A DNA stretch of 64,000 nucleotides from contig NZ_CP109013.1 of assembly GCF_036226745.1 (NCBI RefSeq), forward strand, positions 8,432,001 through 8,496,000, given 5' to 3'. Below, one piece after another: positions 1-9,010 of this stretch. Positions within the stretch are counted from its first letter, which is position 1. Every line of letters starts with the position of its first letter. Source of the DNA: Streptomyces sp. NBC_00683 (lineage in GTDB: Bacteria; Actinomycetota; Actinomycetes; Streptomycetales; Streptomycetaceae). The position numbers and the translations under genes were made by a program. The notes beneath the pieces were generated by a model. That model was not told the origin of the DNA. It worked only from the letters and a program-made list of their open reading frames with translations, and did no database searches.

Positions 1-356
1 AGCAGCGACTGGATCCCGGCGAAAGCCCGCTCGCAGGCGGCCTTGTCCGGCGGCCGCATCGCCCGGGCCGGCAGCAGATCGACCCCGAGCGTCGTTGCCG
101 CCTGGACGAAGTGGTGGCTCTTGTAGACGGCACCGTGGTCGCTGGCCAACGTCTCCGGGGCGAAGAACGGCAGCCCGGCGACCGGGTGCCCGGCCAACTC
201 TGCCACCAGCGCCGCGGGGGCCCCGGGAGAGGGCCACTTCGTCTCCGGGCCCCAGTCCGAGCGCATCGGCAGCGGCAGCAGCACCTCACCACGGGCCCGC
301 ACCGATACTGTCTTCGGTGCCCGGTCGTAGTGAGTGCGCTCCCGGGCAGCTGCTGC
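1..356 (-). pseudogene. Transposase/integrase catalytic domain fragment
   Basis: An open minus-strand frame runs off the left edge and reads like the catalytic core of a DDE integrase-type transposase. It contains RAPKTVSVRARGEVLLP, then SDHGAVYKSHHF (the D of the DDE triad followed by the usual histidine-glycine context) and MRPPDKAACERAFAGIQSLL, with the glutamate expected for the third acidic residue. An in-frame TGA at 357-359 closes the reading frame upstream and no start follows it, so the copy is either interrupted or lies partly outside the window. The catalytic-core call is fairly secure; the exact IS family (IS481- or Mu-C-like) is not. Confidence 0.6.
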
Positions 357-359
357 TCA

Positions 360-668
360 GTGGGCAGCCCTGGCCCAGGACAGGTGGGCCGGCTACCTCG
401 CGGCGCTCAGAGCTACTGAATAGGTCAAGAACAACGGCTCTTCACCAGTTCGTGGCCAGCCACAAGTGCATCGATGGCACGAGCGACAGCCACCGATCGG
501 CGACCAACTCCAGCCAACTGACCCCCAGGAGGCGGCCCGCCAACCTCATGCCCATCGAGTTCGGCGGCATCGGGTTCCTCGAACAGCACCCTCCGAGCGC
601 AGGAAGTCCGCATCACGCATCGGGAAGGTCTGATCCGGGGTGGTCGACTGCCGATGCAGCCTGTCCGC
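360..668. other. Intergenic stretch without a supported gene
   Basis: Between the transposase fragment and the cupin gene no reading frame on either strand shows convincing coding character or a recognisable domain. It probably holds decayed IS flank sequence. Confidence 0.4.
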
Positions 669-1064
669 TCAGGCCTTGAGGGCGTGTCCAGTCGTTGCGT
701 CCACGTGATCGGGGATCTCATCGTGGCGGTCGCCCACGGTTGGTGTCCCAGTCGGCTCGAACATGAGGATCGCGGCACCGGACGGTGCGTACGGCTTGTG
801 CTCGGTACCTGCGGGGACGGTGAAGACCGCTCCCTGCGGAAGCAGGACCGTGCGCTCACCCTCGGGCTCACGCAACGAGATGTGCAGCTCCCCGTCGAGC
901 ACCAGGAAGAATTCGTCGGTGTCGTTGTGGGCGTGCCAGATGTGTTCGCCTGCGACCTTGGCGATCCGGACGTCGTAGTCGTTGACGCGCGTGACGATGC
1001 GGGGGCTCCACAACGCATCGAAGGAGGCCAGAGCCTTGCTGAGGGGGATGGGCTGGTTACTCAT
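669..1064 (-). CDS. Cupin domain protein
   Basis: A 131-residue single-domain cupin. The first cupin motif is visible in EHIWHAHNDTDEFFLVLDGE (about residues 40-59), which supplies the histidine/glutamate metal ligands, and the second in PQGAVFTVPAGTEHKPYAP (about 76-94). Proteins of this size are small metal-binding beta-barrels used as isomerases, dioxygenases or ligand sensors; the sequence does not say which. It is transcribed divergently from the GlxA-type regulator starting at 1117, with about 50 bases between the two starts. That arrangement often means the regulator controls the cupin gene, but this is inference. Confidence 0.88.
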   Translation of the reverse strand: MSNQPIPLSKALASFDALWSPRIVTRVNDYDVRIAKVAGEHIWHAHNDTDEFFLVLDGELHISLREPEGERTVLLPQGAVFTVPAGTEHKPYAPSGAAILMFEPTGTPTVGDRHDEIPDHVDATTGHALKA

Positions 1065-1116
1065 GGGCTCATCCTCCGCGGTTTCGCAGGGGCAGCGTGA
1101 GTGCTAGGAATTGCAC

Positions 1117-2109
1117 ATGGCGAAAGAATCCTCGCATCCAGCTCACGCGGCGGGCACACACCGGGTGGTCGTGATCGTGGACGAGAACTCGAACCCCTTC
1201 GAGCTCGGCTGTGCAACCGAGGTCTTCGGCCTCCGCAGGCCGGAGATCGGCCGCGTTCTCTACGACTTCAGGCTCTGTTCCCCCGAGCCCCGCACCCCGA
1301 TGCGAGACGGATTCTTCACGCTCACGGGAGTCGCCGGCTTGGAAGCGGCCGATGCGGCGGACACCTTGATCGTCCCCAACCGCCCCGACGTCGAGGTGCC
1401 CCGCCGACCCGCTGTGCTCGACGCCATCCGGCGGGCGCACGCGCGTGGCGCACGCCTGATCGGCCTCTGCAGTGGCGCCTTCACCCTGGCGGAGGCCGGC
1501 GTGCTCGACGGGCGGCGGGCCACCGCCCACTGGCAGTGGGCGGCTTCTTTCCGATCCCGTTTCCCTGCTGTCCACCTCGAAACAGACGTGCTGTTCGTGG
1601 ATGACGGTGACATCCTCACCGCTGCGGGAAGCGCGGCCGCACTCGATCTCGGGCTGCATGTGGTCCGCCGCGACTACGGCGCCGAGATTGCCAACTCCGT
1701 GAGTCGGCGACTGGTCTTCGCGGCGCACAGGGACGGCGGGCAGCGGCAGTTCGTGGAGCGTCCCATGCCCGACTTCCCCGACGAGTCCCTGGCACCCGTC
1801 CTGGCCTGGGCGCAGGAACGGCTCGACTCACCGCTCACGGTGTCAGACCTTGCGGCACAGGCGGCGGTCAGCCCTGCGACGCTGCATCGTCGCTTCCGGG
1901 CACAGCTGGGAACGACCCCGTTGATGTGGCTCACGGGAGAGCGACTTGCCTTGGCCTGCCGATTGATCGAACGAGGCGAGTCACGATTTGAGGTGGTCGC
2001 ACGGCGGAGCGGGCTGGGCACCGCTACCAACTTGCGCACGCTGATGCGTCGCGAGACGGGCATCACTCCATCGGCGTACAAGCGTCGGTTCGGGCCAGAG
2101 GTGAATTGA
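1117..2109 (+). CDS. GlxA/FtrA-type transcriptional regulator (DJ-1/PfpI plus AraC HTH)
   Basis: A protein of about 330 residues with a DJ-1/PfpI class I glutamine amidotransferase-like domain in the N-terminal half. The GLCSGAFTLAEAG segment near residue 120 is the nucleophile-elbow region with its cysteine. A C-terminal AraC-type double helix-turn-helix follows (SDLAAQAAVSPATLHRRFRA, then a second helix pair ending GITPSAYKRRF). This is the standard GlxA-like layout: a ligand-sensing amidotransferase fold fused to an activator. The ATG at 1117 is preferred to the TTG at 1111 because AGGAA lies six bases upstream of it. It is divergent from the cupin gene, its most likely target. Confidence 0.9.
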   Translation: MAKESSHPAHAAGTHRVVVIVDENSNPFELGCATEVFGLRRPEIGRVLYDFRLCSPEPRTPMRDGFFTLTGVAGLEAADAADTLIVPNRPDVEVPRRPAVLDAIRRAHARGARLIGLCSGAFTLAEAGVLDGRRATAHWQWAASFRSRFPAVHLETDVLFVDDGDILTAAGSAAALDLGLHVVRRDYGAEIANSVSRRLVFAAHRDGGQRQFVERPMPDFPDESLAPVLAWAQERLDSPLTVSDLAAQAAVSPATLHRRFRAQLGTTPLMWLTGERLALACRLIERGESRFEVVARRSGLGTATNLRTLMRRETGITPSAYKRRFGPEVN

Positions 2110-2660
2110 CGACGGGGACGTCCCCCAACGGCTTCTGCGTACAGCCACGGTCGGGGGGTGACCGAATAGCGCACGGTCAGAACACCGCCTCTTCACCAGT
2201 ATGCCGCGCCCGCCGATGGCCACACCATCGCCACCGGCATCGCAGTCCTCGTCTGAACCCTCGCCTCCGGTTTTGCTCTGCGCGGCCTGAGTCTTCGCCC
2301 GGGCGTCTTCGTCCACGCCCTGGGCCCCGAGATCCGCCCGGAGATCCACGTCCACGTCCCGGCCGGCCCGCCCGTCGAAAGCACCCCGGACAACGTGCAC
2401 CCGCTCCAGAAGCGCTGACCCGCCGCCCTGATCCAACTCATTCGGCATCACAGCAACAAGAAGAGGCCCCTCGGGAGAGGTGCACTCAACGATCCTGGAC
2501 CCACCGTTGATCCTTACCGCCTCACGCAGCGACGGTGAACGCACGCTGACCCGCCGCAACCCATCCGGAAGGGATACTGCCGCACCGGCCTTGGTCCGGG
2601 GCTCCCAAGCCACGCGAATATGCGCCGAGGACCCCGCCACGGTTGGCGGACCACGCCCGA
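2110..2660. other. 550-bp gap with eroded coding sequence
   Basis: On the plus strand about 2200-2418 keeps one coding-like frame ending in VHVPAGPPVESTPDNVHPLQ and a TGA at about 2416, but an internal TGA near 2254 interrupts it just after a hydrophobic stretch (HTIATGIAVLV). It looks like a small, once membrane-anchored protein that has decayed. The right part (2430-2660) has a minus-strand frame containing RIVECTSPEGPLLVAVMPNE without a credible start. Neither resembles a family I can name. Confidence 0.3.
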
Positions 2661-3026
2661 TCAGCTCACCAAAGTGCCCTGGTGGAAGTACAGGCGCCAG
2701 CCCGTTCCGGTCATACGCCACAGGGAGCTTCGCCATACTCGGCGCCCGTTGTTGTCTGCGAAGTACGTCAGGTGAACGAGGCCCGGAGCGAGTACGCCCC
2801 CGGACATCTCGCTGACCTTGACCGGAGACTCCGGGTCCACTGAACCGGAACTCGTAACGGTGAGAATCGACGTTGCGTCCCAGCGCCTGCCGGACGCTCC
2901 GATCTCGGTGAACTCGGGGTCAAGAAGCTGCAACACCAAGGCTGGCGAGGCGCGCACGGCGGGGTCGAGAAGCCGCAGCTCCGCCTCGATAGCCGCCTGA
3001 ACTGCCTGCTCACTCGCGTCTGCCAT
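2661..3026 (-). CDS. DUF4440/SnoaL-like (NTF2-fold) protein
   Basis: A 121-residue protein with the pattern of the DUF4440 branch of the NTF2-like superfamily. It has an N-terminal helix pair (EAELRLLDPAVRASPALVLQLL), the DPEFTEIGASGRRWD segment and the final sheet containing VWRSSLWRMTGTGWRLYFHQG, where the conserved tryptophan and HQGT end are typical. Members are small cone-shaped folds with roles from ketosteroid isomerase-like catalysis to ligand binding; no catalytic assignment can be made here. The start is the ATG at 3026, and the length is normal for the family. Confidence 0.82.
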   Translation of the reverse strand: MADASEQAVQAAIEAELRLLDPAVRASPALVLQLLDPEFTEIGASGRRWDATSILTVTSSGSVDPESPVKVSEMSGGVLAPGLVHLTYFADNNGRRVWRSSLWRMTGTGWRLYFHQGTLVS

Positions 3027-3148
3027 GGACGCACCCTACGGACGCCCCCCGTCCTCCCGGGCTTGAGGACTGCGTTCTCGCTGGTCAGGCCTAGGGTCGG
3101 CGGTCTCGTGGCAGTGGTGTCGTGTCGTTGCTTTGGTGGAGGTCGAGG

Positions 3149-3694
3149 ATGCCGTCGGTCTTTGGACTGCTGGAACAGCGTGAGCTCACGGCTCGCCGTC
3201 GTGTCGACGATCTGCGGGAGGAGGCCGACCGCCTCCAGGCGGAGCCGGCCTTGGCTGAGCGGGAGTGGAACGAGTGGGTCATCGCCCGCTCACGCGTTGG
3301 CGAGGTACTGGCCCCGGGCAACGACGCCGTCGTCGGCCCCGCCGCCTCCGAGGGTCTGCCGGCTCCCGGTGTGCAACCGGCGCGGCCCGAACCGGCGGAG
3401 GCGGCGAAGCCGAAAACGGTGGTGCCGGTGTGGCGCGCGGGGCTGGCCTGGTCGGCGCTGTCGGTGGACTACCAGCGCATCCTGCAGGCACTCGGCGACC
3501 GTAACCGACTCGGTCAAGGAGCGTTGACGTGCAAGGAGATGGCCGCCTGCTTCGGCCTGGACCCCGTACCGGGAAAGGTAGAGGCACTGCGATCGAAGGC
3601 CAAGCGGCTGACGGCGCGCGGCTGGCTGATCGAGCCGGCACCTGGCCGATTCACGCTCGCGAAGAACGTGGCCGGGCAACGCGGCGGGTCATGA
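3149..3694 (+). CDS. Conserved Streptomyces hypothetical with coiled coil and winged-helix-like C-terminus
   Basis: A protein of 181 residues. The ATG at 3149 has GGAGG six bases upstream and begins MPSVFGLLEQRELTARRR. Residues 5-45 form a charged coiled coil and 55-100 are a proline/alanine linker. The C-terminal 80 residues (YQRILQAL, LTCKEMAACFGLDP, RSKAKRLTARGWL) read as a winged helix. I recognise this as a recurrent Streptomyces protein often found beside transposons, but its function is unknown. Its last 44 bases overlap the 3' end of the decayed IS5-type transposase on the opposite strand. A C-terminal domain of the same kind is preserved as a remnant near 57.0-57.24 kb. Confidence 0.7.
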   Translation: MPSVFGLLEQRELTARRRVDDLREEADRLQAEPALAEREWNEWVIARSRVGEVLAPGNDAVVGPAASEGLPAPGVQPARPEPAEAAKPKTVVPVWRAGLAWSALSVDYQRILQALGDRNRLGQGALTCKEMAACFGLDPVPGKVEALRSKAKRLTARGWLIEPAPGRFTLAKNVAGQRGGS

Positions 3695-4480
3695 GCATCG
3701 TCATCGACCAGTAGACCATCGCCTCCGCGCTGGCGATGGAACGCTCGAAGTCGCGCACGAGACGGCGACTTCGCATCAGGTGGGCGAAGAACCGCTAGAC
3801 GATCCATCGCTTGGGCAGCACGACGAAGCCGCGCATGTCGTCGCTGCGTTTGACGATGGCGAGGACCAGGGCGAGGGCCGCGAGACAGTACTCGACGAGG
3901 CTGCCGGTGTATCCGCCGTCGGCCCAGACCAGGGCCAGCAGGTGGTGCGCTGCAGTGACCTGGGTAGCAGGACCTGGGCCGCGGCGCGGTCGCCCACATC
4001 CGCTGCGGTGACCATCACCGCGAGCAGCAGGCCAAGGGTGTCGACAACGAGGTGCCGCTTGCGCCCGTTGATCAGCTTGCCGCCGTCGAAGCCGCGGCTG
4101 TCAGAGCCGACGACCGCGTCCGCTTGGAGCGACTGCGAGTCGATCACGCCCGCGCCCGGCTCCGAGTCCCGCCCGGCCCGCTCGCGGACCAGGCGGCGGA
4201 GTCGGTCGTGGAACTCGCGGACCAGATCGTGGTTGCGCCAACGCCGGAAGAACGCGTAGACCCGGTCCCACGGTGGGAAGTCGGCAGGCATGGCCCGCCA
4301 CTTCGTGCCGTTGTCGACCAGGTAGCGGATCGCGTCCAGCATCGCGCGGTGGCAATAAGCCTCCGGGTGCCCGCCCCGGCCCCGCAGCCAGCCCGGCACC
4401 GGCAGCAGTGGCCGGACCACCGCCCACTCGGCGTCCGGCATGTCGGTGGGATACCGACGCTCGCACGCCCCGTGGTCTCT
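3651..4480 (-). pseudogene. IS5-family transposase, frameshifted and with internal TAG
   Basis: The first part reads ERRYPTDMPDAEWAVVRPLL, then WRAMPADFPPWDRVYAFFRR and VIDSQSLQADAVVGSDSRGF, the DDE-type core of IS5-family elements. Near 3960 the frame shifts by one base and continues as ALVWADGGYTGSLVEYCLAA, then meets TAG at 3795-3797 where a glutamate is expected (IV-stop-RFFAHLMRSRR). Homology carries on to a TGA at 3651. The element is therefore inactivated twice. Homology is lost before 4480 at the N-terminus. Confidence 0.85.
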
Positions 4481-4567
4481 GGCGTTCCCGAACCTGTGAG
4501 CCAGACAGTCACACGCGAGAGTGGCTGACGTGGAACCCACTCCCGCGTTGCCGTAGAAGTGCGACAA

Positions 4568-4625
4568 CAGGGCCTCGTGGAACGCACGTTGGATTCGACA
4601 TCCTTCGAGCTACCAAGAGGCCCTG
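4568..4625. repeat. Imperfect inverted repeat at IS end
   Basis: CAGGGCCTCGTGG (4568-4580) and CCAAGAGGCCCTG (4613-4625) are inverted repeats with one mismatch, separated by 32 bases. They lie just upstream of the decayed IS5-type gene and are best read as terminal or subterminal sequence of that element or of a second collapsed IS. Downstream at about 4670-4720 there is a short plus-strand stretch (EIGTTAVASLLVIAG) reminiscent of the IS110 C-terminal domain, too short to call on its own. Confidence 0.45.
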
Positions 4626-4873
4626 CTCTCATGCACGGCAGCCGCCGCAGTCACCCGATCGACTGACTTCTCGACGAGATCGGGACGACGGCAGTCGCGT
4701 CGCTTCTCGTGATCGCTGGGACGGACAAATTCGCACTGCCATCCAGGTAGACGGTCGGCTTGGTGAAGCCCCGAGGCTGCCTCGCGGGTTTGAGTCCGGT
4801 GCCGCGACTGACGAAGCTGGCGAAGAGTCCTGTCTTACCAGCTCGAGGCGCGGCCAACAGCCCCCGCTACGTC

Positions 4874-5674
4874 CTACTTCTCCTCCGGCTCCCAGGCCCG
4901 GAGCAGGTCGAGCAGCCCTGCGTCTCCGTCAACGTGCAAGGAGTCGGCCTGGATCCGGTCATACAGGTAGAGGACCAGCTCACTGGCCGTGCCGTGGACG
5001 GAGGCACCGGCTGCGTCCGAGTCTTCGCCGGTCGCGGCGGTGGGCGCGGGGATGCGGGTGGTGCGTGCGCCGTCGCCGTCGACGGTGAGGCGCCAGGAGC
5101 GGCCCTCGGCGGCGTGGAAGTCGAAGGCCGTGGGCTTGTGCGGCCAGGCACTCGGCGTTCCGCAGACGGTGAACAGGAACTCCTCCACACCGTCGAGTGC
5201 CAGCTCGACCGGCAGCGGCTGCGGGACGCCCCCGGCGAGCTGGGCGTCGTAGGTGTGCACCGCGGTCTCCTGGACCCGGTGCCGGGCGGTGCCGCCGGCG
5301 GTCTGCGGTGACTGCGACGCGGGCCACCACGTCCAGCAACCGCTATCCGGTCCCGCCTCGCGCAGGGCGCCCAGCAGAAGCTGCGTCGACGCGTCCAGCC
5401 AGGCCAGCAGGGCCTCACGCTCCTGCGGCACTTCCAGCGCGGCGCGCGCGGCGACGGCCTCGGCCGGGGGAGCGTCGGCAGACCCCGCGCCGACGATGGC
5501 GGCCCAGAAACGGTCTCCCCCACCCAGGTGCTTCACCAGATCGAACAGCGTCCACCCGGGGCAGGTCGGCACCTGCGCGTCGAGCCCGGGCGCGGCGGCG
5601 ACCACGGCGCGGAAGGCGGTCGACCGTTCTTCGATCAGTCGCAACAGGTCAGGGAACTCAAGATTCTTTTCCAC
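4874..5674 (-). CDS. Maleylpyruvate isomerase family (mycothiol-dependent, MDMPI) protein
   Basis: A protein of 266 residues. The N-terminal MDMPI domain shows VPTCPGWTLFDLVKHLGGGDRFWA at about residues 36-59, where the histidine and aspartate positions of this DinB-like four-helix bundle coordinate metal. The middle WWPASQSPQTAGGTARHRVQETAVHTYDAQ segment supplies the remaining conserved HRxxExxxHxxD histidines. The C-terminal half is the mixed alpha/beta domain usual in the actinobacterial family. These enzymes use mycothiol as thiol cofactor or act on small thiol-linked substrates. The gene stands alone, with IS debris on one side and a dehydrogenase remnant on the other. Confidence 0.88.
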   Translation of the reverse strand: MEKNLEFPDLLRLIEERSTAFRAVVAAAPGLDAQVPTCPGWTLFDLVKHLGGGDRFWAAIVGAGSADAPPAEAVAARAALEVPQEREALLAWLDASTQLLLGALREAGPDSGCWTWWPASQSPQTAGGTARHRVQETAVHTYDAQLAGGVPQPLPVELALDGVEEFLFTVCGTPSAWPHKPTAFDFHAAEGRSWRLTVDGDGARTTRIPAPTAATGEDSDAAGASVHGTASELVLYLYDRIQADSLHVDGDAGLLDLLRAWEPEEK

Positions 5675-5992
5675 GCCGGATGTCTATCACCGTGCTCCGG
5701 TGATCGGACAGCGATTTTCACAGTCGCCGCCGGTTGGCCATTGCGGACGTCCTGGCCTCCCACCGCTCGGGTGACAAGCTGCTGCGCGGACGCTGGTGGT
5801 GGCGGAACGCCGGGCGTCGTGCCTGTGGGTGCTCTGGCCTCGTCGTGCGGCCGGGCACCTCGGCGACGTGACGTCCACCCGGTGCGCGCGGTCATGCTGC
5901 CGCTCGATGTGATGGACGCGGAGGTCACGACGGCGGGGGAGGACCGGTGACACGCTCACCGAGGCGGACCGGCGAGGGCTGTCGCCGCTGTT

Positions 5993-6328
5993 CTGGACCC
6001 AAAGGGCGGACACCCCTACGGACATCAGTACGGCGATCCAGCCCACACGCCGAACGTGAACCTCGGACCGATCGAGCGAGCACCCTATTACGCCATCGAC
6101 GTGGTTCCGACCCCACTGGCGACCGCACTCGGCCTCAGGACCAGTCCCGAGGCGCAGGTACTCGACGAGGACGGTGCACCGGTCGCAGGCCTGTACGCCT
6201 GCGGCAACGATGCGAACTCCCCCATGGCATCGGAGTACCCAGGAGCCGGGTGCCAGATCGGCAGCGCCCTCACGTTCGGGTACTTGGCCGCCTGCCACGC
6301 CGCCCGCTCACGTCCACAGCCGAAGTAA
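5993..6328 (+). pseudogene. C-terminal fragment of FAD-binding dehydrogenase (KstD/fumarate reductase-like)
   Basis: The frame reads PYGHQYGDPAHTPNVNLGPI, then ERAPYYAIDVVPTPLATALG, VAGLYACGNDANSPMASEYP and GAGCQIGSALTFGYLAACHA. This is the C-terminal FAD-contacting end of flavin-dependent succinate/fumarate/3-ketosteroid dehydrogenase family proteins, which are normally around 500-570 residues. Only about 110 residues remain and the nucleotide-binding N-terminus is absent, so it is a truncated relic. Just upstream (5675-5990) nothing convincing is coded. Confidence 0.75.
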
Positions 6329-6551
6329 CACTCCGTGCCTGTCGGCGACCCCTCCGGGGCTTCGGGCCCCGCTCGCTCAACACTCCGACTTCCTACCCGC
6401 CCGCGACGAACGACTGCTCGCGGACACCGGCTGGCCCAACGCGTAAGGGACAGACCATGCCGCCGCCTCGCGTACTCGACGTTGTCCCGTCGCTGTGCCA
6501 TGAGATCGCTCCACGCCACGGCCTGGAACACCTACTGGAGAAGAGCGCCGC

Positions 6552-7421
6552 ATGACCTCGCCCCACTCCTCGTACCTCCTTGGACTCATCGGATCCGGCA
6601 TCGGGCCTTCCCTCAGCTATGCGCTTCACGAGCGGGAGGCCGACCACCACGGCCTGCGGCTTCTCTACCGTCCCCTGGACCTGGACCAGCTAAGTCTCGG
6701 CGCGGACGACGTAGGGGAGCTCGTCCGCACTGCAGGGCGGCTCGGTTACAACGGGCTCAACATCACGTATCCGGGCAAGCAGACGGTCATCCCCCACCTC
6801 GACGGACTCTCCGAGGACGCCAAGGCGCTCGGCGCGGTCAACACCGTGGTGTTCGACACAGACGGCAGGTCCCGGGGCCACAACACGGACTGGAGCGGCT
6901 TCGCCCAGTCGTTCACCCAGGGGCTGGGGGACGCTCCCACGCGCCAGGTTGTCCAGCTCGGCGCGGGCGGCGCGGGGGCGGCCGTGGCGCACGCGATGCT
7001 CACGCTCGGGGCGGGCCGGCTCACTCTGGTCGACACCGCCCCAGGCCGGGCGTCGGCGCTGGCCACCCAACTCACTGCTCGCTTCGGCCCGGACCGGGCG
7101 GCAGCCGCGCAGTGGGAGAGACTCGCCGACTTTCTCGCGGTGGCCGACGGGTTGGTTCATGCCACCCCGACGGGCATGGCCCACCACCCAGGGCTGCCGT
7201 TCCCCGCGGAACTGCTGCATCCGGACCTCTGGATCGCCGATGTGGTCTACCGCCCACTCGACACGGAACTGCTCCGAGAGGCGCGGGCCCTCGGCTGCCG
7301 CACGCTGGACGGCGGCGGCATGGCCGTCCACCAGGCCGCGCATGCATTCCGGCTGTTCACCGGGTACGAACCGGACCCCGACCGGATGCTCGCCCACATG
7401 GCCACCCTCGTTGCCGACTAG
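6552..7421 (+). CDS. Shikimate/quinate dehydrogenase (AroE/QsuD-like)
   Basis: A 289-residue NAD(P)-dependent shikimate 5-dehydrogenase family protein. The substrate domain contains GLIGSGIGPSLSYALHERE and LGYNGLNITYPGKQTVIPHL, with the catalytic lysine in NITYPGKQ, followed by LGAVNTVVF and HNTDWSGF with the active-site aspartate. A Rossmann domain follows (QLGAGGAGAAVAHAML, glycine-rich loop). The SxS substrate motif is GSGIGPS, and HERE (rather than the KSPxLHN region) resembles catabolic quinate/shikimate dehydrogenases such as Corynebacterium QsuD, so a catabolic role is more likely than core aromatic synthesis. A 32-codon frame starting at 6457 ends overlapping this ATG (ATGA) and may be the tail of a lost upstream gene. 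Confidence 0.88.
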   Translation: MTSPHSSYLLGLIGSGIGPSLSYALHEREADHHGLRLLYRPLDLDQLSLGADDVGELVRTAGRLGYNGLNITYPGKQTVIPHLDGLSEDAKALGAVNTVVFDTDGRSRGHNTDWSGFAQSFTQGLGDAPTRQVVQLGAGGAGAAVAHAMLTLGAGRLTLVDTAPGRASALATQLTARFGPDRAAAAQWERLADFLAVADGLVHATPTGMAHHPGLPFPAELLHPDLWIADVVYRPLDTELLREARALGCRTLDGGGMAVHQAAHAFRLFTGYEPDPDRMLAHMATLVAD

Positions 7422-7556
7422 GCAGGAGCCCCCGGGCCCGCACGCAGGCACGGGGAGTCTGTCGCGCGACTATCCCTTCGCGTCGGTCTGGCCATCAGGG
7501 CAGTGCACATCCGTGCGAGCGTCCAGCCGTCGGGCGCGGGCGAGGGGGTGGGCGCT

Positions 7557-8114
7557 ATGGGTAGGGCAGTATTGACGTTGTCGGCGGCTGTGATCGGTAG
7601 CGCTGTGTCGCTGGTGCCGGTTTTGGGGACGCAGCGCTTTACGCAGCAGGTGCACCGGCGGGAGCAGGACCGTGTCGAGCGCCACCGGCATGAGGACCTG
7701 GCACGGGCCCGGGCGAACCGTCTGCTCGAGGAACGGCAGGCTGTATACGTGCGGTTCAGTGCGGCAGCCCGCACAGCACGGGACGCCCTGGCGGCTTGCA
7801 TGTACGACATACGGCGTGCCGGCACTCTGGAGGACACGCACCGCGAGGAGTTGAAGCAACGCTGGGACGCCTACGTCGCCCAGCACGCCGAAACCCACAT
7901 GATTGCCTCCAACGATGTTCTCGGCGTGGTCGGCCGCGTCAATGGGGCGCTGCGCAAGATCCATGGGCTGGTCAAGGGTTTGGACATGGGACCGCGGAAT
8001 CCAGGTGACAGCGTTGACGCCTTGAGGGAACGGATCGGCGACCTCTGGCCCAGCCTGGTCGCCCTGCGCGAGGCGATGCGCCGCGACCTCGACTTGCCCG
8101 GTTCGCCGTCGTGA
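7557..8114 (+). CDS. Membrane-anchored coiled-coil hypothetical protein
   Basis: A protein of 185 residues from the ATG at 7557, chosen because GAGGGGGTG lies just upstream and the hydrophobic segment then starts at residue 4. Residues 4-24 (AVLTLSAAVIGSAVSLVPVLG) form one membrane helix. Residues 25-75 are a highly charged arginine/glutamate coiled coil (VHRREQDRVERHRHEDLARA), and the remainder is helical. No family name is assigned. A protein of the same architecture forms the N-terminal part of the fusion at 42983-43738, so this TM-coiled-coil type recurs in the window. Confidence 0.7.
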   Translation: MGRAVLTLSAAVIGSAVSLVPVLGTQRFTQQVHRREQDRVERHRHEDLARARANRLLEERQAVYVRFSAAARTARDALAACMYDIRRAGTLEDTHREELKQRWDAYVAQHAETHMIASNDVLGVVGRVNGALRKIHGLVKGLDMGPRNPGDSVDALRERIGDLWPSLVALREAMRRDLDLPGSPS

Positions 8115-8561
8115 TCAGCTTTCGACAGGTACGGGTTCCGCGTGAAGTGACACGGCGGTGAGGTAGAGACCGTCGCCGCTGATCCGGAGCGTCGGGGGTA
8201 GGCCGTCACTGAAAGCATCCGAAACCTCGGCGGTCGGGTAGCCGAAGAGGTTGATGCCGCGGAGGACAACTGGGCAGGCAGACGGCCCAGTGAGCGTGAA
8301 GGGGTCGCGGGTGAGGCCGATGCCGACCAGGCCAGGGGCGTCCTGGTGCCGGCCGCGGCGGTCCGTGGTGTCACCGTATGTGTCGAGCGTCAGGCCCCGG
8401 TACTGCGCGCTGAAGGCCCAGCGGGCGCCACAGACCCAACCATCGCGAACGTCCGCGACAGTGGCGACGGCCCACTGGGCGGTGCGCTCGTCCATGCCGA
8501 AGCGGAGGGTGCCGGCAGAGCCAGGGAGTCGGAGGCCGACTCCGGGAAGCAACTCGAACAT
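8115..8561 (-). CDS. Hypothetical protein (about 149 residues)
   Basis: The start is placed at the ATG beginning MFELLPGVGLRLPGSAG; the same frame stays open to 8843 but the extension has no coding character. The protein alternates beta-strand-like segments (TLRFGMDERTAQWAVATVAD, LTLDTYGDTT, VVLRGINLFGYPTAEVSDAF). I do not recognise a family. The composition suggests a soluble, mostly beta protein. It converges with the upstream plus-strand gene, whose stop is adjacent (8114/8115). Confidence 0.6.
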   Translation of the reverse strand: MFELLPGVGLRLPGSAGTLRFGMDERTAQWAVATVADVRDGWVCGARWAFSAQYRGLTLDTYGDTTDRRGRHQDAPGLVGIGLTRDPFTLTGPSACPVVLRGINLFGYPTAEVSDAFSDGLPPTLRISGDGLYLTAVSLHAEPVPVES

Positions 8562-8735
8562 GCGGAGATGGTCCCAATGGACGGCACTGCGCCACAAGCC
8601 GGAAGCGACGATCACCTGCTGCTGACTTCCAAGGGGCGTTTCCTGTTCCTGCAGATCAGGCGGCTTGCGCGAGCTGGTCCGGTCGGGTCGTCGGCGGCTC
8701 GGTGCAACGGGCTGACTTGCGGGCAAGCCGCTGAG

Positions 8736-8778
8736 GCCGGAGGCCCGTTGCGGAGCGACGAAGACGGTAAGGGGGCGA
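8736..8778 (-). repeat. Sequence related to the IS110 element flank
   Basis: This stretch matches 10657-10705 at most positions (shared CCGGAGGC, CCGTTGCGG, GCGAC, ACGGTAA and a run of G), apart from a 7-base insertion in the latter. The second site is at the outer edge of the IS110-type element whose recombinase starts at 10465. It is either an end left by another copy or the shared target sequence. Confidence 0.45.
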
Positions 8779-9010
8779 CCGTACGGCGAAGCCAGGGCTA
8801 CTTCGCGTCGTGGGATCTCATGCGCGTCGCCGATGGGAGGCACCGGCGTTCATCGCCTGCGGTTCAGTGACACCATCGTGGTGACGATCAGCCCGGCCAG
8901 GGGTTCAGCCGAGATACACGCCAAAAGGGGGGGTGCCCCTATGCGTTTGGTCAAGGCCGAAGGTCAGTAGGTTCGTGTGGTCGAGGGCGGGCCGAGCCGT
9001 AGGGGTGTGC

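Noticed and set aside
4660..4735. Short IS110-like stretch (EIGTTAVASLLVIAG).
   Set aside because: Only about 20 residues, with a stop just before it; too short to separate from chance, so mentioned only inside a nearby entry.
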